Below are positions 1-12,189 of a DNA stretch of 64,000 nt, piece after piece. Source of the DNA: Bolinopsis microptera. Taxonomy: Eukaryota > Ctenophora > Tentaculata > Lobata > Bolinopsidae. The notes beneath the pieces are model-generated. The model had not been told where the DNA came from and ran no database searches. It saw only the letters and a list, made by a program, of their open reading frames with translations. The stretch's first letter is position 1. Each line of letters opens with the position of its first letter. The position numbers and the translations under genes were made by a program. The stretch lies in assembly GCF_026151205.1 (NCBI RefSeq), contig NC_087081.1, positions 14,916,340 through 14,980,339 of the forward strand, written 5' to 3'.

Positions 1-1047
1 TATCTCCTTGTGTCCTTGTCTCCTTGTCTCCTTGTCTCCTTGTCTCCTTGTGTCCTTGTGTCCTTGTGTCCTTGTCTCCTTGTGTCCTTGTCGCCTCGTG
101 TCCTTGTCTCCTTGTCTCCGTGTCTCCTTGTCTCATTGTGTCCGTGTGTCCTTGTGTCCTTGTGTCCTTGTGTCCTTGTGTCCTTGTAGTTGTATCCTTG
201 TGTCCTTGTGTCCTTGTCTCCTTGTGTCCTTGTCTCCTTGTCATTGTCCTTGTTTCATTGTCTTTGTCTCCTAGTCTCCTTGTCTCCTTGTCTCCTTGTC
301 TCCTTGTCTCCTTGTCTCCTTGTCTCCTTGTCTCCTTGTCTCCTTTTCCTTGTCTCCTTGTCCTTGTCTCCTTGTCCTTGTCCTTGTCCTAGTCTCATTG
401 TCCTTGTCTCCTTGTCCTTGTCTCCTTGTCCTTGTCTCTTTGTCTTTGTCTCCTTGTCCTTGTCTCCTTGTCCTTGTCTCCTTTTCCTTGTCTCCTTGTC
501 CTTGTCTCCTTGTCCTTGTCCTTGTCCTTGTCCTTGTCCTTGTCCTTGTCCTTGTCCTTGTCCTTTTCCTTGTCCTTGTCCTTGTCCTTGTCCTTGTCCT
601 TGTCCTTGTCCTTGTCCTTGTCCTTGTCTCCTTGTCCTTGTCTCCTTGTCCTTGTCTCGTTGTCCTTGTCTCGTTGTCCTTGTCTCGTTGTCCTTGTCTC
701 CTTGTCCTAGTCTCATTGTCCTTGTCTCCTTGTCCTTGTCTCCTTGTCCTTGTCTCTTTGACCTTGTCTCCTTGTCCTTGTCTCCTTGTCCTTGTCTCCT
801 TGTCCTTGTCCTTGTCCTTGTCCTTGTCCTTGTCCTTGTCCTTGTCCTTGTCCTTGTCCTTGTCCTTGTCCTTGTCCTTGTCCTTGTCCTTGTCCTTGTC
901 CTTGTCCTTGTCCTTGTCCTTGTCCTTGTCCTTGTCCTTGTCCTTGTCCTTGTCCTTGTCCTTGTCCTTGTCCTTGTCCTTGTCCTTGTCCTTGTCCTTG
1001 TCCTTGTCCTTGTCCTTGTCCTTGTCCTTGTCCTTGTCCTTCTCCTT
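1..1047. repeat. TCCTTG hexamer / TCTCCTTG octamer microsatellite
   Basis: Nearly pure tandem repeat. The first 500 bases mix TCTCCTTG, TGTCCTTG and TCCTTG units; the last 250 bases are pure TCCTTG hexamers ending near 1047. The array begins before the window. It is open in several frames on both strands only because the unit lengths combine without stop codons; I do not regard it as coding. Confidence 0.97.
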
Positions 1048-1600
1048 ATTACCAACATCTTATCATCGTTGTTCAATTTTTGTGGTTGCAAACTTTCAGT
1101 TCTCTGGCAACAAGGATTAAGATAGATCGCTAAATGTTATGTCAATGTGTACAGTGTAACCATATATTTCCATATAACATATAGTGAAACAAATGTAATT
1201 AACTCAAGATTAAGAAGCGGTTGTAATTTATCAAAACGCAAATTATTAAAAATCAAAACGCAAATTATCGTCATGACGGCAAAAGATATATCTTTTATTT
1301 CCAATTTGCTGCGAAAATATTGGCAGATGTGCAAAAAATCCCAAGCTTCCCTAGAATTCATGTTTTACTAGCCTGTCACGTGACCAAAACGGTTTTTTTT
1401 GCTTATAACTCTCCAGGGAAGCATTTTTACCCTACGTCATGGGGGGTGATTCGGAATTAGCGTCCAAAAATACATCGATTTAGATCAATTTCATACCCAA
1501 AGGGCCTTTTCACAAGAATTTTCTTAAAATTTGGGCGAGCGATTTAGTATGAGCGCGCCGAGCTATGTCATTTATAATTATAATACCTCATAATCGCTTA
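1048..1600. other. Non-coding stretch with a copy of a dispersed repeat
   Basis: No gene seen. About 1360-1560 carries a repeat that recurs in reverse complement at 37510-37712: both contain ACTAG, then GTCACGTGACCAAAACGG, a T-rich run, ATAACTCTCC and TACCCTACGTCA in matching order. A word TTGGGCGAGCGA near 1530 recurs near 38070. This marks a dispersed, unclassified repeat family. Confidence 0.6.
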
Positions 1601-2932
1601 TAGTCCAGTCATTTATGGAAATGAACCTGCAAATTTTCAGATACTCACGAAACTTTGCACAGACCTTCCCAAAGGTATGAATAAACGATTTTCGGTTGGA
1701 GACATTTTTTTACCATGGGGAAAACCCAGGAGGGCCACGCACATATTGACCCAATAATGTAACCGACCCTTTGCTTCTGAAGGTCGTAGAGACTTCAAAA
1801 TAGGCTTAAACGAAGCCGCATATGCATGTTTATATAGAAGTTATTGATCAACACATGGCCTAAAATCCTTAATTTTCGAGAAATTCGCCAAAAACCATTT
1901 TGGGCGAGGCGCTGAGCCAATTTGCTAACTTTTGATATAATCGTGATAGAGTCTTCGGACAAAGTGCAAAAGAACTGCAATTGGCATATTTATAGATGAC
2001 TTATGAGGAAACATGTGCCTTAAAGTGCTTACTTTTTCAGTTATTGGCGAAAAACTGATTTTCGGTTCCAGAAATCATGCAAAAATATGAGTATCTGGTA
2101 AATTGGGCTATGAAGGCCCTAGAGATTTTTGAATGAGTGCAAATTGTGCAGAATGGCCATGTTTATGTGCAACTTATGAAGCAATATGTACCCTAAAATG
2201 CTCACTGTCCGAGTTATTTGGGGGAAAACCAGAGAAAATTTTCACGAAATAGAGCAAAATTGGTTATATCAGCCATTTTTGCCTCCCGTTCTATGTTAAT
2301 AACTCGAACAGTGAGCATTTTAGGGTACATATTGCTTCATAAGTTGCACATAAACATGGCCATTCTGCACAATTTGCACCCATTCAAAAATCTCTAGGGC
2401 CTTCATACATCATAGCCCAATTTACCAGATACCCATATTTTTGCATGATTTCTGGAACCGAAAATCAGTTTCCGCCAATAACTGAAAAAGTAAGCACTTT
2501 AAGGCACATGTTTCTTCATAAGTCATATATAAATATGCCAATTGCGGTTCTTTTGCACTCTATCCGAAGACTCTATCACGATCATATCAAAAGTTAGTAA
2601 AATGGGCTCAGCGCCACGCCCAAAATGGTTTTTGGCGAATTTCTCGAAAATTAAGGATTTTAGGCCATGTGTTGATCAATAACTTCCATATAAACATGCA
2701 TATGCGGCTTCGTTTAAGCCTATTTTGAAGTCTCTACGACTTTCAGAAGCAAAGGGTCAGTTACATTATTGGATCAATATGGGCGTGGCCCTCCTGGGTT
2801 TTCCCCATGGTAAAAAAATGTCTCCAACCGAAAATCGTTTATTCATACCTTTTGGAAGGTCTGTGCAAAGTTTCGTGAGTATCTGAAAATTTGCAGGTTC
2901 ATTTCCATAAATGTCCATTAATAACTGGACTA
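1601..2932. mobile_element. Foldback element: 1.3-kb near-perfect palindrome
   Basis: The left arm (1601-2219) and right arm (2298-2932) are reverse complements of each other over about 620-635 bases with scattered mismatches. They are separated by a spacer of roughly 78 bases (2220-2297). The outer ends read TAGTCCAG on the left and CTGGACTA on the right. No transposase frame is present; the minus-strand 61-codon frame inside the left arm looks accidental. The structure fits a foldback-type non-autonomous DNA transposon or a head-to-head duplication. I do not see an unambiguous target-site duplication. Confidence 0.85.
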
Positions 2933-2984
2933 TTATTATAATATCGCGTAATTTTGTTGTTAATTGTGTCCTCGTTCCAAATAC

Positions 2985-3600
2985 GTAAAAAATTAAGCGC
3001 TCATAATCGTTTATAATCGCTTATAGACAGCAAATAAATAAGCGCTTATAAACGCTTTTCAGTAGGAAAATTTCAAGAAAAGCGGTTATAAGCGCTGATC
3101 ATAGTGAAAATATCGCTTTTTAGCAGATTTCAAAAAATCGCTTATTGTCGCTTATAATCGTTTTATAATCGATTTAAACCGCTTATTAACTTAAAATAAA
3201 AAAGCGTTTTTTTAACGATTAGTAGGCGCTTTTTAATTTGGAACTTTCCCTAGTGAATATAATCGCTTATAGTCGATTAAAAGCGTTTTAAAAACGGTCC
3301 AAAAAACGGTTTATAAGCGTTTTTTTGAAAAGCGCTTACGGAGCGATAATATTCGACAACCCTAAAATAAAAGCGTTTTTTTATCACTAATAATTTTAAT
3401 TCGCGATTTATTATCGCTTTTAAAGCGCTAATAATCGCTTTTGCAAAAATATTTTATGAAAAAAGCGATTATAATCGTTTTTAATCGTTTATCAACGGGA
3501 CCGTTTATAATCGCTTTATAATCGCCAAATAACGGTGGGTTTTATCAATAAGCGCTTTTTTAGCGTAAAAAAAGCGGTTATTACCGCTGATCACAAAAAA
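2985..3600. repeat. Degenerate cluster of CGCTTATAA-type words
   Basis: Words such as AGCGCTTATAA, AATCGCTTATAATCG and AAAGCGTTTTT recur dozens of times in both orientations with irregular spacing. There is no fixed period, so this is not an ordinary satellite. Similar words (TAATCGCTTATAG) flank the left end of the adjacent foldback near 1590, suggesting the two belong together. Confidence 0.7.
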
Positions 3601-3630
3601 TTAGTTATGGAAACTTGCCGGATTATTATG

Positions 3631-3669
3631 AAAATAACCCCGACGTGCTTTAGCACGAGGGGTTATTTT
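3631..3669. other. Perfect-stem hairpin
   Basis: AAAATAACCCC at 3631-3641 pairs with GGGGTTATTTT at 3659-3669. An inner stem CGTGCT/AGCACG closes over a 2-base loop. It lies just outside the left terminal repeat of the element at 3700-4455. It could be a transposon end structure; its function is unknown. Confidence 0.7.
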
Positions 3670-3699
3670 AATATAACTTAAGCGTGCCGGTGTTATGTG

Positions 3700-4455
3700 T
3701 TATAAACCCCTCCGGGTTAGTGCTAGGACCGACAAATTTGACATTTTACTCTTAAATATAGCTATATGAGATCATTAAGGAAAATATGAAATGGAATTCG
3801 GGACTACCAAATAAATACAACTAAGGTACTATGACTTTTGAAATTGGCGTTATATCTAAACATTATTCCTCAGTCAGAACGTTGAATGAATATGAATATC
3901 GATAAGGGGCGTCGAGTTAAGCCTGGCAAGCGATAAAAGCTAATAATGATATCGTGTCATGAAGTTTATCAAAGTAGACGACTATAATACATGGCTTATA
4001 TCAAACACGACAAAATTAACCGAACCGGACAAAATCAAATGTAACCGTCGAGACAAGTTTTGGAACTGGTCCAATTAATGTAAGAGTTTAAGTAATGTAA
4101 GCAGTGTGCTGGAGTTTTGCCAGCGCCTGCAATTAGACCGATACGTAGATCGAGTGTATTTATAGTTCTTACGTTAAGCCATAGGTCACGTGACATTTTT
4201 TACCCATGCGCGTCGTAGTAGTTAGTCACGTGATACACGTCATCAAAACACGTGACAGTACGCGGTTGAAATTCTCATGGAATGTCAAAACAAAACAAAT
4301 CTTGTTGAGCCAAATTAGCGGGGCGGGATTATAAAAGCTGTGCCGGGGTTATTTATTCAGCGGGAAAAACTAACAGCGGGAGCCGGGATTATCAGAATCT
4401 ATTTAGCGGGAGCCGGGATTATCAGAATCTTATTCTATCCCGGAGGGGTTTATAA
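3700..4455. mobile_element. MITE-like element with 17-bp terminal inverted repeats
   Basis: TTATAAACCCCTCCGGG (3700-3716) is the exact reverse complement of 4439-4455. The interior has no open frame. Near its right end AGCGGGAGCCGGGATTATC occurs twice, 30 bases apart (4375 and 4405). The related words TTATAAGCACCTCCGGGTTAG at about 4960 suggest a solitary end or a second degraded copy. Flanks are TA-rich, so the target duplication cannot be fixed. Confidence 0.7.
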
Positions 4456-5436
4456 TAATATTATGATCATATTATATAATTACTAGAAAACCCGTGGTCA
4501 CAGGGAAGTGCGCTAATAGTATTTTTTGTTAGTAAGTTTAAATCGCGTAAAAAAATATCGTACACAACCGTTCAAGATACAGCCGATTAAAATGTTGCTC
4601 GCACTGAACACAACGTAATTACCACAAAACCGATCAAAATGTCGTAACAACTATTATTGCACGTGCACGTGCGTGTAACAATCCTCGTTACTATGGTTAC
4701 TACGCAACTTCCTATTTCTCGTCTGATTTGCACGTGGGCGGTCGAACATACATACAAAGGGAATTCTCTGAATTATAGTAGAGATTACTATGATGATTAG
4801 CGTGAATTATCAAAAGTATCACTTTTCACAGCATGTCATATAATAGCCTACTCACGACTATGATTCTCACAAGGGCTGCAAACTTATTTGAGTATGAGTT
4901 CTATTATATAATATATATGTATTGTAATACTATGAGATTTTAACGTGGGGTGATTAAGTTATAAGCACCTCCGGGTTAGAATAATAAGGAAGGTTTGTGA
5001 AGATGAAAATATAGTTCTTGGAGAAGTACGAAAAAATCGGCACGAAAAATCGGTCACGAATAAGAGATAACGATATTAGTTAGTTCTAGTTATGACGGTG
5101 TTTAGCAGATGAGTCGGACTACCCAGTGATCCTATCACGTGACAGCTAATCAGCCAATCAGGCTTGAGTGGACACGTGGGCGCGGCTCTTGCCCTCTCCT
5201 TGGTTTAGAGCGAGCAGACGGGTATCGTATGTTTACTTTCCTTATCTGTAATTTGACCCTCTGTTCACATTTTTATCCCTACCACAGCTTTGCTCGGCAA
5301 TTTCAAGGTGCTCATATTATCTCCTCACGTGACAAGATACGCGAGATTCGTTCCATCTCGATGTATCATTACCGTTATCTTTATTTCATCATGGCAGTGC
5401 TTATTATATGATAAATAAAGATAACGGCGTCATAGC
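4456..5436. other. Intergenic, no gene seen
   Basis: AT-rich DNA with several CACGTG sites (for example 4658, 4731, 5136, 5325). The 90-codon plus-strand frame at 5139-5411 has no recognisable domain and I do not support it as a gene. Confidence 0.5.
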
Positions 5437-5484
5437 TCCCCCCCCTCTCCCCCCCCCCCCCTCTCCCCCCCCCCCCTCTCCCCC
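5437..5484. repeat. C-rich homopolymer tract
   Basis: Runs of C broken by CTCT, 48 bases in all. It is one of many poly(C)/poly(G) tracts in the window. Confidence 0.9.
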
Positions 5485-6049
5485 ATGTAGCTCCTTTAAA
5501 TCCGACTTTAGGTAGTTTGCTACATTACACGATTACAATTGTACACCTAGTACACAAGTAATATATAATATAATATCTACACTTTATTAATATTCAGTTA
5601 GTACTCTTTGTGGGGTAAATATCACTAATTGAACTGTTACACCAATTAAATAACACGACAAGTTATCCACACATCAGATCTCAGCTCAGGGACTCAGCTA
5701 CCAATCAGATCGGCAGAGTGTTAGCAATACAAGGTGCTCGGAACATTTTATTGTCATATTTTTCCTCGTAACGGGCGTTGTAATTAGGACAGCTGAAATA
5801 TAGCTGTAACTTGTGGGCCTCCCTGTAGGCTGATCCTCATTAGAGAACACCTTGGATTATTAGCTCAGTGGGAGATTTTACACGCTAAACAGTAAAAAGA
5901 CAAGCTGCTGGTTACTATGGTTACTGCATGTGGGCGCGGCTCAGCGGCTGCTGGTTTAACTGGTACAGCTGTGTTATGTGAGGAAATTAGAGTTACAACT
6001 ACAAGTCTAGTATGATAGTATGATGAATCTATAATATATATTATATTAC

Positions 6050-6280
6050 CTATGTTACCTGTGTTACCTGTGTTACCTATGTTACCTATGTTACCTGTGT
6101 TACCTATGTTACCTATGAGTATTGCTGAAAGCACAGTGTAAGGCCTACACGGACCGCCTCTAACTAGCCAATCCCTGTTTACATGCCGTGTAGCAGGGGA
6201 CTAGAAAGAGCTAAACTAGTAAACTATGTTACCTGTGTTACCTATGTTACCTATGTTACCTATGTTACCTGTGTTACCTA
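6050..6280. repeat. Two short satellite arrays of TTACCTRTG
   Basis: TTACCTATG/TTACCTGTG repeats at 6050-6115 and 6225-6280 are separated by about 110 bases of unrelated DNA. They are outliers of the main array that begins at 6438. Confidence 0.9.
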
Positions 6281-6437
6281 TTAGTGCTTTTCATTCAAAG
6301 AAGTAAAACCGAATCTTTTATGTCATGTTTCCAGGGTTTGGACTGGAATTGCCAGCTTAAAGAACTTCCATCGCATTACATTACATAATTTTCTCAATAA
6401 ATGTAATAGATTTGTAGTGTTGTAATTAGTTTAAAAT

Positions 6438-7320
6438 ATGTTACCTATGTTACCTATGTTACCTGTGTTACCTATGTTACCTATGTTACCTGTGTTACCT
6501 GTGTTACCTATGTTACCTATGTTACCTATGTTACCTATGTTACCTGTGTTACCTATGTTACCTGTGTTACCTGTGTTACCTATGTTACCTGTGTTACCTA
6601 TGTTACCTGTGTTACCTATGTTACCTGTGTTACCTATGTTACCTGTGTTACCTATGTTACCTATGTTACCTGTGTTACCTATGTTACCTATGTTACCTAT
6701 GTTACCTATGTTACCTGTGTTACCTATGTTACCTGTGTTACCTATGTTACCTATGTTACCTATGTTACCTGTGTTACCTATGTTACCTACGTTACCTATG
6801 TTACCTATGTTACCTATGTTACCTATGTTACCTGTGTTACCTATGTTACCTGTGTTACCTGTGTTACCTATGTTACCTGTGTTACCTATGTTACCTGTGT
6901 TACCTGTGTTACCTATGTTACCTGTGTTACCTATGTTACCTATGTTACCTGTGTTACCTATGTTACCTGTGTTACCTATGTTACCTGTGTTACCTATGTT
7001 ACCTATGTTACCTATGTTACCTATGTTACCTATGTTACCTATGTTACCTATGTTACCTGTGTTACCTATGTTACCTATGTTACCTGTGTTACCTATGTTA
7101 CCTATGTTACCTGTGTTACCTATGTTACCTATGTTACCTGTGTTACCTATGTTACCTATGTTACCTATGTTACCTATGTTACCTATGTTACCTATGTTAC
7201 CTGTGTTACCTATGTTACCTATGTTACCTATGTTACCTATGTTACCTGTGTTACCTATGTTACCTATGTTACCTGTGTTACCTATGTTACCTATGTTACC
7301 TGTGTTACATATATTACCTA
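6438..7320. repeat. Main 9-bp array, TTACCTATG / TTACCTGTG (about 98 units)
   Basis: Pure 9-base units that differ at one position only, A or G (TTACCTRTG). A single unit carries ACG instead. Because the unit is a multiple of three, the array is open in several frames (MLP/VLP repeats on plus, GNI/GNT on minus). These frames show no composition typical of proteins and I treat them as non-coding. The A/G pattern is not random: runs of alternating units around 6590-6650 suggest higher-order copying. Confidence 0.96.
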
Positions 7321-8474
7321 AATATAATGTGATGGAAGAGATACATATATTATATCTATAATACAAATTATATCTAGCTCTCGGCTTGCCGATTGAACAC
7401 TGTCAGCAGACGACGCCACCCACAATTATATCTATAACATATATATATGATACTACCTATGTTACCAATGTGCTGGGAGTATGGTGATATATAATATAGT
7501 ATTCTGATGATATTATATTGATCCTCCAATATGTCAACTAATGGACCCTGGCTGATCTGATCTAACTAATATAATATCAAGAAGGGATATCTCACTTTCC
7601 TTCAGTTGAGAACTTGACAGTTGTTAAATGTTAATTAACTGCAGTGTAGTAAATGAGCTGTAAGTAAGTAGAGATGCTGACAATTTTGTCAGCATGAATA
7701 AGAAGTTGTTACTTTGAAACGTCGTTTATCCTAACAGTGCAGTATCATTTGTCGCAAGAAATCAGAATAATCAGAAACTATTTGGAACTCCCAAAAACTG
7801 TCTATAGTAAACAAAAGATACAAAAGGGCCGGAGAAATATGCACAAACGAATGTTCTGATACATTTTAATAATTAGTTTTGATAATTACTAATTAAATTC
7901 ACAAAGAGGTAAGTTTTACCTAATGATAATCTTGAAGTTATTAAGGGGGAGATTTGTTAATTTAAGTTTGAATTTAAGTTTAAATTTGGCCCTGATCCAA
8001 GAAACCCAAATGAAGACTTTCATTTCAATACTTCACTACTTCAATAGTCACTGAATGAAGCACTTTAAATGTGTATTTGTATGCTGAGCGTTTCAGTGTA
8101 ACCTACTATACGCTTACTGAACTAACTAACAATGTCGCAAATAGTTAACTTTTAAAACACACACTAAACCTGGCTGCTCCTACTACTGCTGTTGTTATGT
8201 GTATTAACTGCTGTTTAATAACACTCTTACAATAGAACTGCAGCTTAGTTTTATACTTTATAGTTTATACTGCAAGTTTTATAATATAATGTAATATAAT
8301 ATAATATATAACACTATATATTATATATTATATATTATAGTATAATAATTGAGGGAGAAATAATAATATCATTACTACGTTTTTATTTTTAGTTCGGTAT
8401 GTAAACTACTCAATTCTCTGATTCTGAAGTATACTGTTAAAAAAGCTTCGAACACTTAGCCTGAGTAGTATAGC
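7321..8474. other. Intergenic, no gene seen
   Basis: AT-rich DNA with short TATA-type runs near 8285-8340. I see no exon-like frame, no splice-flanked coding block and no RNA gene. Confidence 0.5.
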
Positions 8475-8589
8475 TTACATTACATTACATTACATTACAC
8501 TACACTACACTACACTACATTACATTACATTACATTACATTACATTACATTACATTACATTACATTACATTACATCACATCACATCACA
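8475..8589. repeat. Pentanucleotide microsatellite TTACA
   Basis: About 23 units of a 5-base repeat (TTACA). A central block has mutated to CTACA and a terminal block to TCACA, a graded pattern expected from local replication slippage. Confidence 0.95.
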
Positions 8590-9830
8590 CCGGAAATTTA
8601 ATCAATTATATCAATGACTTTAAAGCTTCATAATTAATCATAGTTGCCGGCAGATTAAATTACTAAAACATTCGCTAGATAAAAAGATAATCATAATAAT
8701 TAGAATTAGATGCGAAGGTATATTATCAACATAACATAAGCGTGATCAATTAGAAAGCCCCTCAGTGATTACGAAATGTAGAAGTAGTAGTATTTACTAT
8801 TTACCATAATAAAACTGATCTCTAGTGTACATAAGGGACTTGTAAACTAAAGATCAGATCTTATAACTTGTGTTGTCATGGTAACTCCAGACTTGTAGAC
8901 CCGATCCTTCTAATGCTTTGTTTAAGTCTCACCACTGAGGCGTGGGGCAATTGTTAGCAGTATATTGTTTGCAGTATATACCAATACCACCCAGTTGTAA
9001 AGAAACCAGTGCTATGGGAACCAATGCCCGGGCTACAGCACCACACGTGTCAATAAAACGTGTCAATAAGAAGTGAGAAGTGAGAACCACGTGACACTCC
9101 ACGTGAGAGTTACCATGACAACACGAGCAAGGCACAGGTCACGTGACTCTGTCTTGCTCGTCACGTGACTTTTATACAATAATTAAAAACGCAGGATACT
9201 GACGAACAGGGGGGGGATATACAAACAAACGTGTGTTTTATCAAAAAACACATGGTTTTTATTATAGAAATACTTTTTACTGTCTCATTAATTCATCTAT
9301 TATTATTGGTGTGTTATAATCAATCAAATTAACTTTCACGGAAATGAATCTCAGGATAATCTCGAATACTTTGCAATTATATAAATTATTTTAAATTGTA
9401 CATCTAATACACTCAAGAATAACAATATAAGCTGATTAGTGATTACGTGATGTATAAGTTTTATTGTGAAAATATTTTTGTTTCTTTGGAAGTTCACGAA
9501 AAAAACACACAGTCATAATATTAAGTATCTAATTATATAAACTAAACTTGTTGTACTTAGCTAAATGAAGGAAGCACTTCACTTTAGTAACAGAGTGTAG
9601 ACTTAGTTGCAGGGAGGAATATATTAGTTGGTCCTAAGAAGACATGTCTCAATTTTAACCTCCCCAGCTACAAGTAAAAGCGCTATTATACTGTTACTAA
9701 TAAGTAACATACTGTTACTAAGCGCTATAGTACAGAAGCATACGTGCGTTATCGTAAGTAAATCAACTGTTTGACGAATTGTAACGAAATTATGTCCTGT
9801 TTGAGCTGGTTATTCTTGTTATACTGCATT
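8590..9830. other. Intergenic, no gene seen
   Basis: No supported coding exon. The notable content is the CACGTG cluster at 9043-9171, listed separately. The remainder is AT-rich. Confidence 0.5.
9043..9171. promoter_or_regulatory. Cluster of CACGTG (E-box/CLEAR-like) palindromes
   Basis: Two ACGTGT half-type sites and four full CACGTG sites lie within 130 bases. Two of them have the extended form GTCACGTGAC near 9138 and 9161. GTTACCATGACAAC at about 9109 resembles an RFX X-box. CACGTG is the core for bHLH-zip factors, and GTCACGTGAC is the extended CLEAR/USF form. There is no recognisable gene next to it, so a regulatory role is an inference. Confidence 0.4.
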
Positions 9831-9955
9831 TAGTCATGTTATACTGGTTACTACTGGTTACTACTGGTTACTACTGGTTGCTACCGGTTTAGTCATGTTA
9901 TACTGGTTACTACTGGTTACTACTGGTTACTACTGGTTACTACTGGTTTAGTCAT
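9831..9955. repeat. 10-bp array TACTGGTTAC in two blocks
   Basis: Two blocks of four to five TACTGGTTAC units, each introduced by TAGTCATGTTA. This makes a short higher-order repeat. Confidence 0.9.
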
Positions 9956-10385
9956 GTTGTAAAGGAAGGTACATTGTTGCAGTACCAGCTCTGTAGCTCA
10001 CTTCTTTACCACTATGTTACCCACTACTTGGTACGTGGTGTTGGTTTGTGGGCTCTCTAAACCTACAGACAATGCTGACAGAGTACACTCTAACTCTCTA
10101 AACCTACACTCTACATACGGCTCGGCTGCACAGTGCACATAGTTACTATGCCATTACTTGTTATGTAAACTAACTGTGATGTGACGAAGTAATTGCAGCA
10201 CTGTAATAATGATACATATAATATAATATAACATTACCTTGTCATACTACAATATTGTTCAGTTCTTACACTTTCTAATACACCACAAACACCTTATATA
10301 CTACCCCTTCAGCACACTTTATATTTGTATGAAGCTCCAACCCTTACTATAGTCCTATATATTGTTGTAGTTCAAAGGAAGGCAG

Positions 10386-11135
10386 TGCTATGATAGGTGC
10401 TACTACTACAGTGCTATTAGTGCTATGATAGGTGCTACTACTACAGTGCTATTAGTATTTAGTGCTATGATAGGTGCTACTACTACAGTGCTATTAGTGC
10501 TATGATAGCTGCTACTACTACAGTGCTATTAGTGCTATGATAGGTGCTGCTACTACAGTGCTATTCGTGCTATGATAGGTGCTACTACTACAGTGCTATT
10601 AGTGCTATGATAGGTGCTACTACTACAGTGCTATTAGTGCTATGATAGGTGCTACTACTACAGTGCTATTAGTGCTATGATAGGTGCTACTACTACAGTG
10701 CTATTAGTATTTAGTGCTATGATAGGTGCTACTACTACAGTGCTATAAGTGCTATGATAGGTGCTACTACTACAGTGCTATTAGTGCTATGATAGGTGCT
10801 GCTACTACAGTGCTATTCGTGCTATGAGAGGTGCTACTACTACAGTGCTATAAGTGCTACGAGAGGTGCTACTACTACAGTGCTATTAGTGCTATGATAG
10901 GTGCTACTACTACAGTGCTATTAGTGCTATGAGAGGTGCTACTACTACAGTGCTATTAGTGCTATGATAGGTGCTGCTACTACAGTGCTATTCGTGCTAT
11001 GAGAGGTGCTACTACTACAGTGCTATAAGTGCTATGAGAGGTGCTACTACTACAGTGCTATAAGTGCTATGATAGGTGCTACTACTACAGTGCTATTAGT
11101 GCTATGATAGGTGCTACTACTACAGTGCTATTAGT
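10386..11135. repeat. 35-bp minisatellite, about 21 units
   Basis: The unit of 35 bases contains AGGTGCTACTACTACAG followed by GTGCTATTAGTGCTATGAT. A 7-base insertion (GTATTTA) occurs twice, 252 bases apart (about 10455 and 10707), exactly seven units plus the insertion. This points to block duplication within the array. Confidence 0.95.
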
Positions 11136-11507
11136 GAGTAAAGCTGGCACACAGGTAAATACGTGCACATATGTTCACTACTACACTAGCTATGTTACAC
11201 GTGTTTACAATAACCAGATCCAGCGAGCACCGTACCAGCGAACACGTGCCTTTATATTAAAAATATATATTATATATATTATATAACACTTTATATATTA
11301 TATCATATTATATTATTATAACAATATTATATAGATGTGGATACTGGCGGGGAAGTGATACTTGTTTGTTTTATTATATTATATTGTAAGCTTGACTCTA
11401 TACTATCCAGTATCCCTCCTTACCTTCCTACCTTACTTACATGACACGTAACACATGGAAGTAGAGGTTCACTACAGGGATATCATTTACAGTGGAGCTG
11501 GGAGAGT
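11136..11507. other. AT-rich spacer, no gene seen
   Basis: Contains TATATATTATATA runs (11260-11330) and GTACCAGCGA words. No coding evidence. Confidence 0.5.
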
Positions 11508-11720
11508 TTACTTACAGGGGGACTTACAGGGGGACTTACAGGGGGACTTACAGGGGGACTTACAGGGGGACTTACAGGGGGACTTACAGGGGGACTTACA
11601 GGGGGACTTACAGGGGGACTTACAGGGGGACTTACAGGGGGACTTACAGGGGGACTTACAGGGGGACTTACAGGGGGACTTACAGGGGGACTTACAGGGG
11701 GACTTACAGGGGGACTTAAG
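11508..11720. repeat. 12-bp array GACTTACAGGGG, about 18 perfect units
   Basis: Perfect 12-base tandem repeat open in three frames because 12 is a multiple of three. The lack of any unit divergence argues for recent expansion or homogenisation. Confidence 0.96.
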
Positions 11721-12189
11721 GCTTCTTTCCAGATAAGAGCCTTTAACTTGTCGCATCAAACGGGATCAATAGAAATTTACCCAAGAAAACACCAATTAAC
11801 TATTATTAGTTTAACTATGGTAACTAGTAGTGTAAATATGGTAACTAGTAGTGTAAATGTGGTATTGTGGAAATATCAAAGATGAAGATCTTGTGCCTGG
11901 AAAACACAACCGTGCTCAAGATCTACTTTTGGTTAAGAATTCCAACTCTGTAGTTCTGTAACAACTCTGTAATACTCTGAATATTTCATTTGATCCATTG
12001 TAACAACAACCCTCGTCTGCCATAATACAAGTAAAGTAAATATATCAAAACATTTTTATCCAATGGAAAATTACCCTTTTCTTCTCCAGATGAAGAAGAA
12101 CAAAGCGTTAGATTCTGTACAGGTGACACTCTACTCTCTACACAAATAAAAACATTTCTAAAATACCAAAAGGGGGATAATGGGCAAGC

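Noticed and set aside
190-1133. Long open frames on both strands across the TCCTTG array
   Set aside because: They are a by-product of hexamer repetition; composition is two or three residues only and frames are open on both strands at once.
6431-7366. 307-311-codon frames (MLP/VLP and GNI/GNT repeats)
   Set aside because: The 9-bp unit is divisible by three, so the frames stay open automatically. No start context, splice partner or flanking coding sequence.
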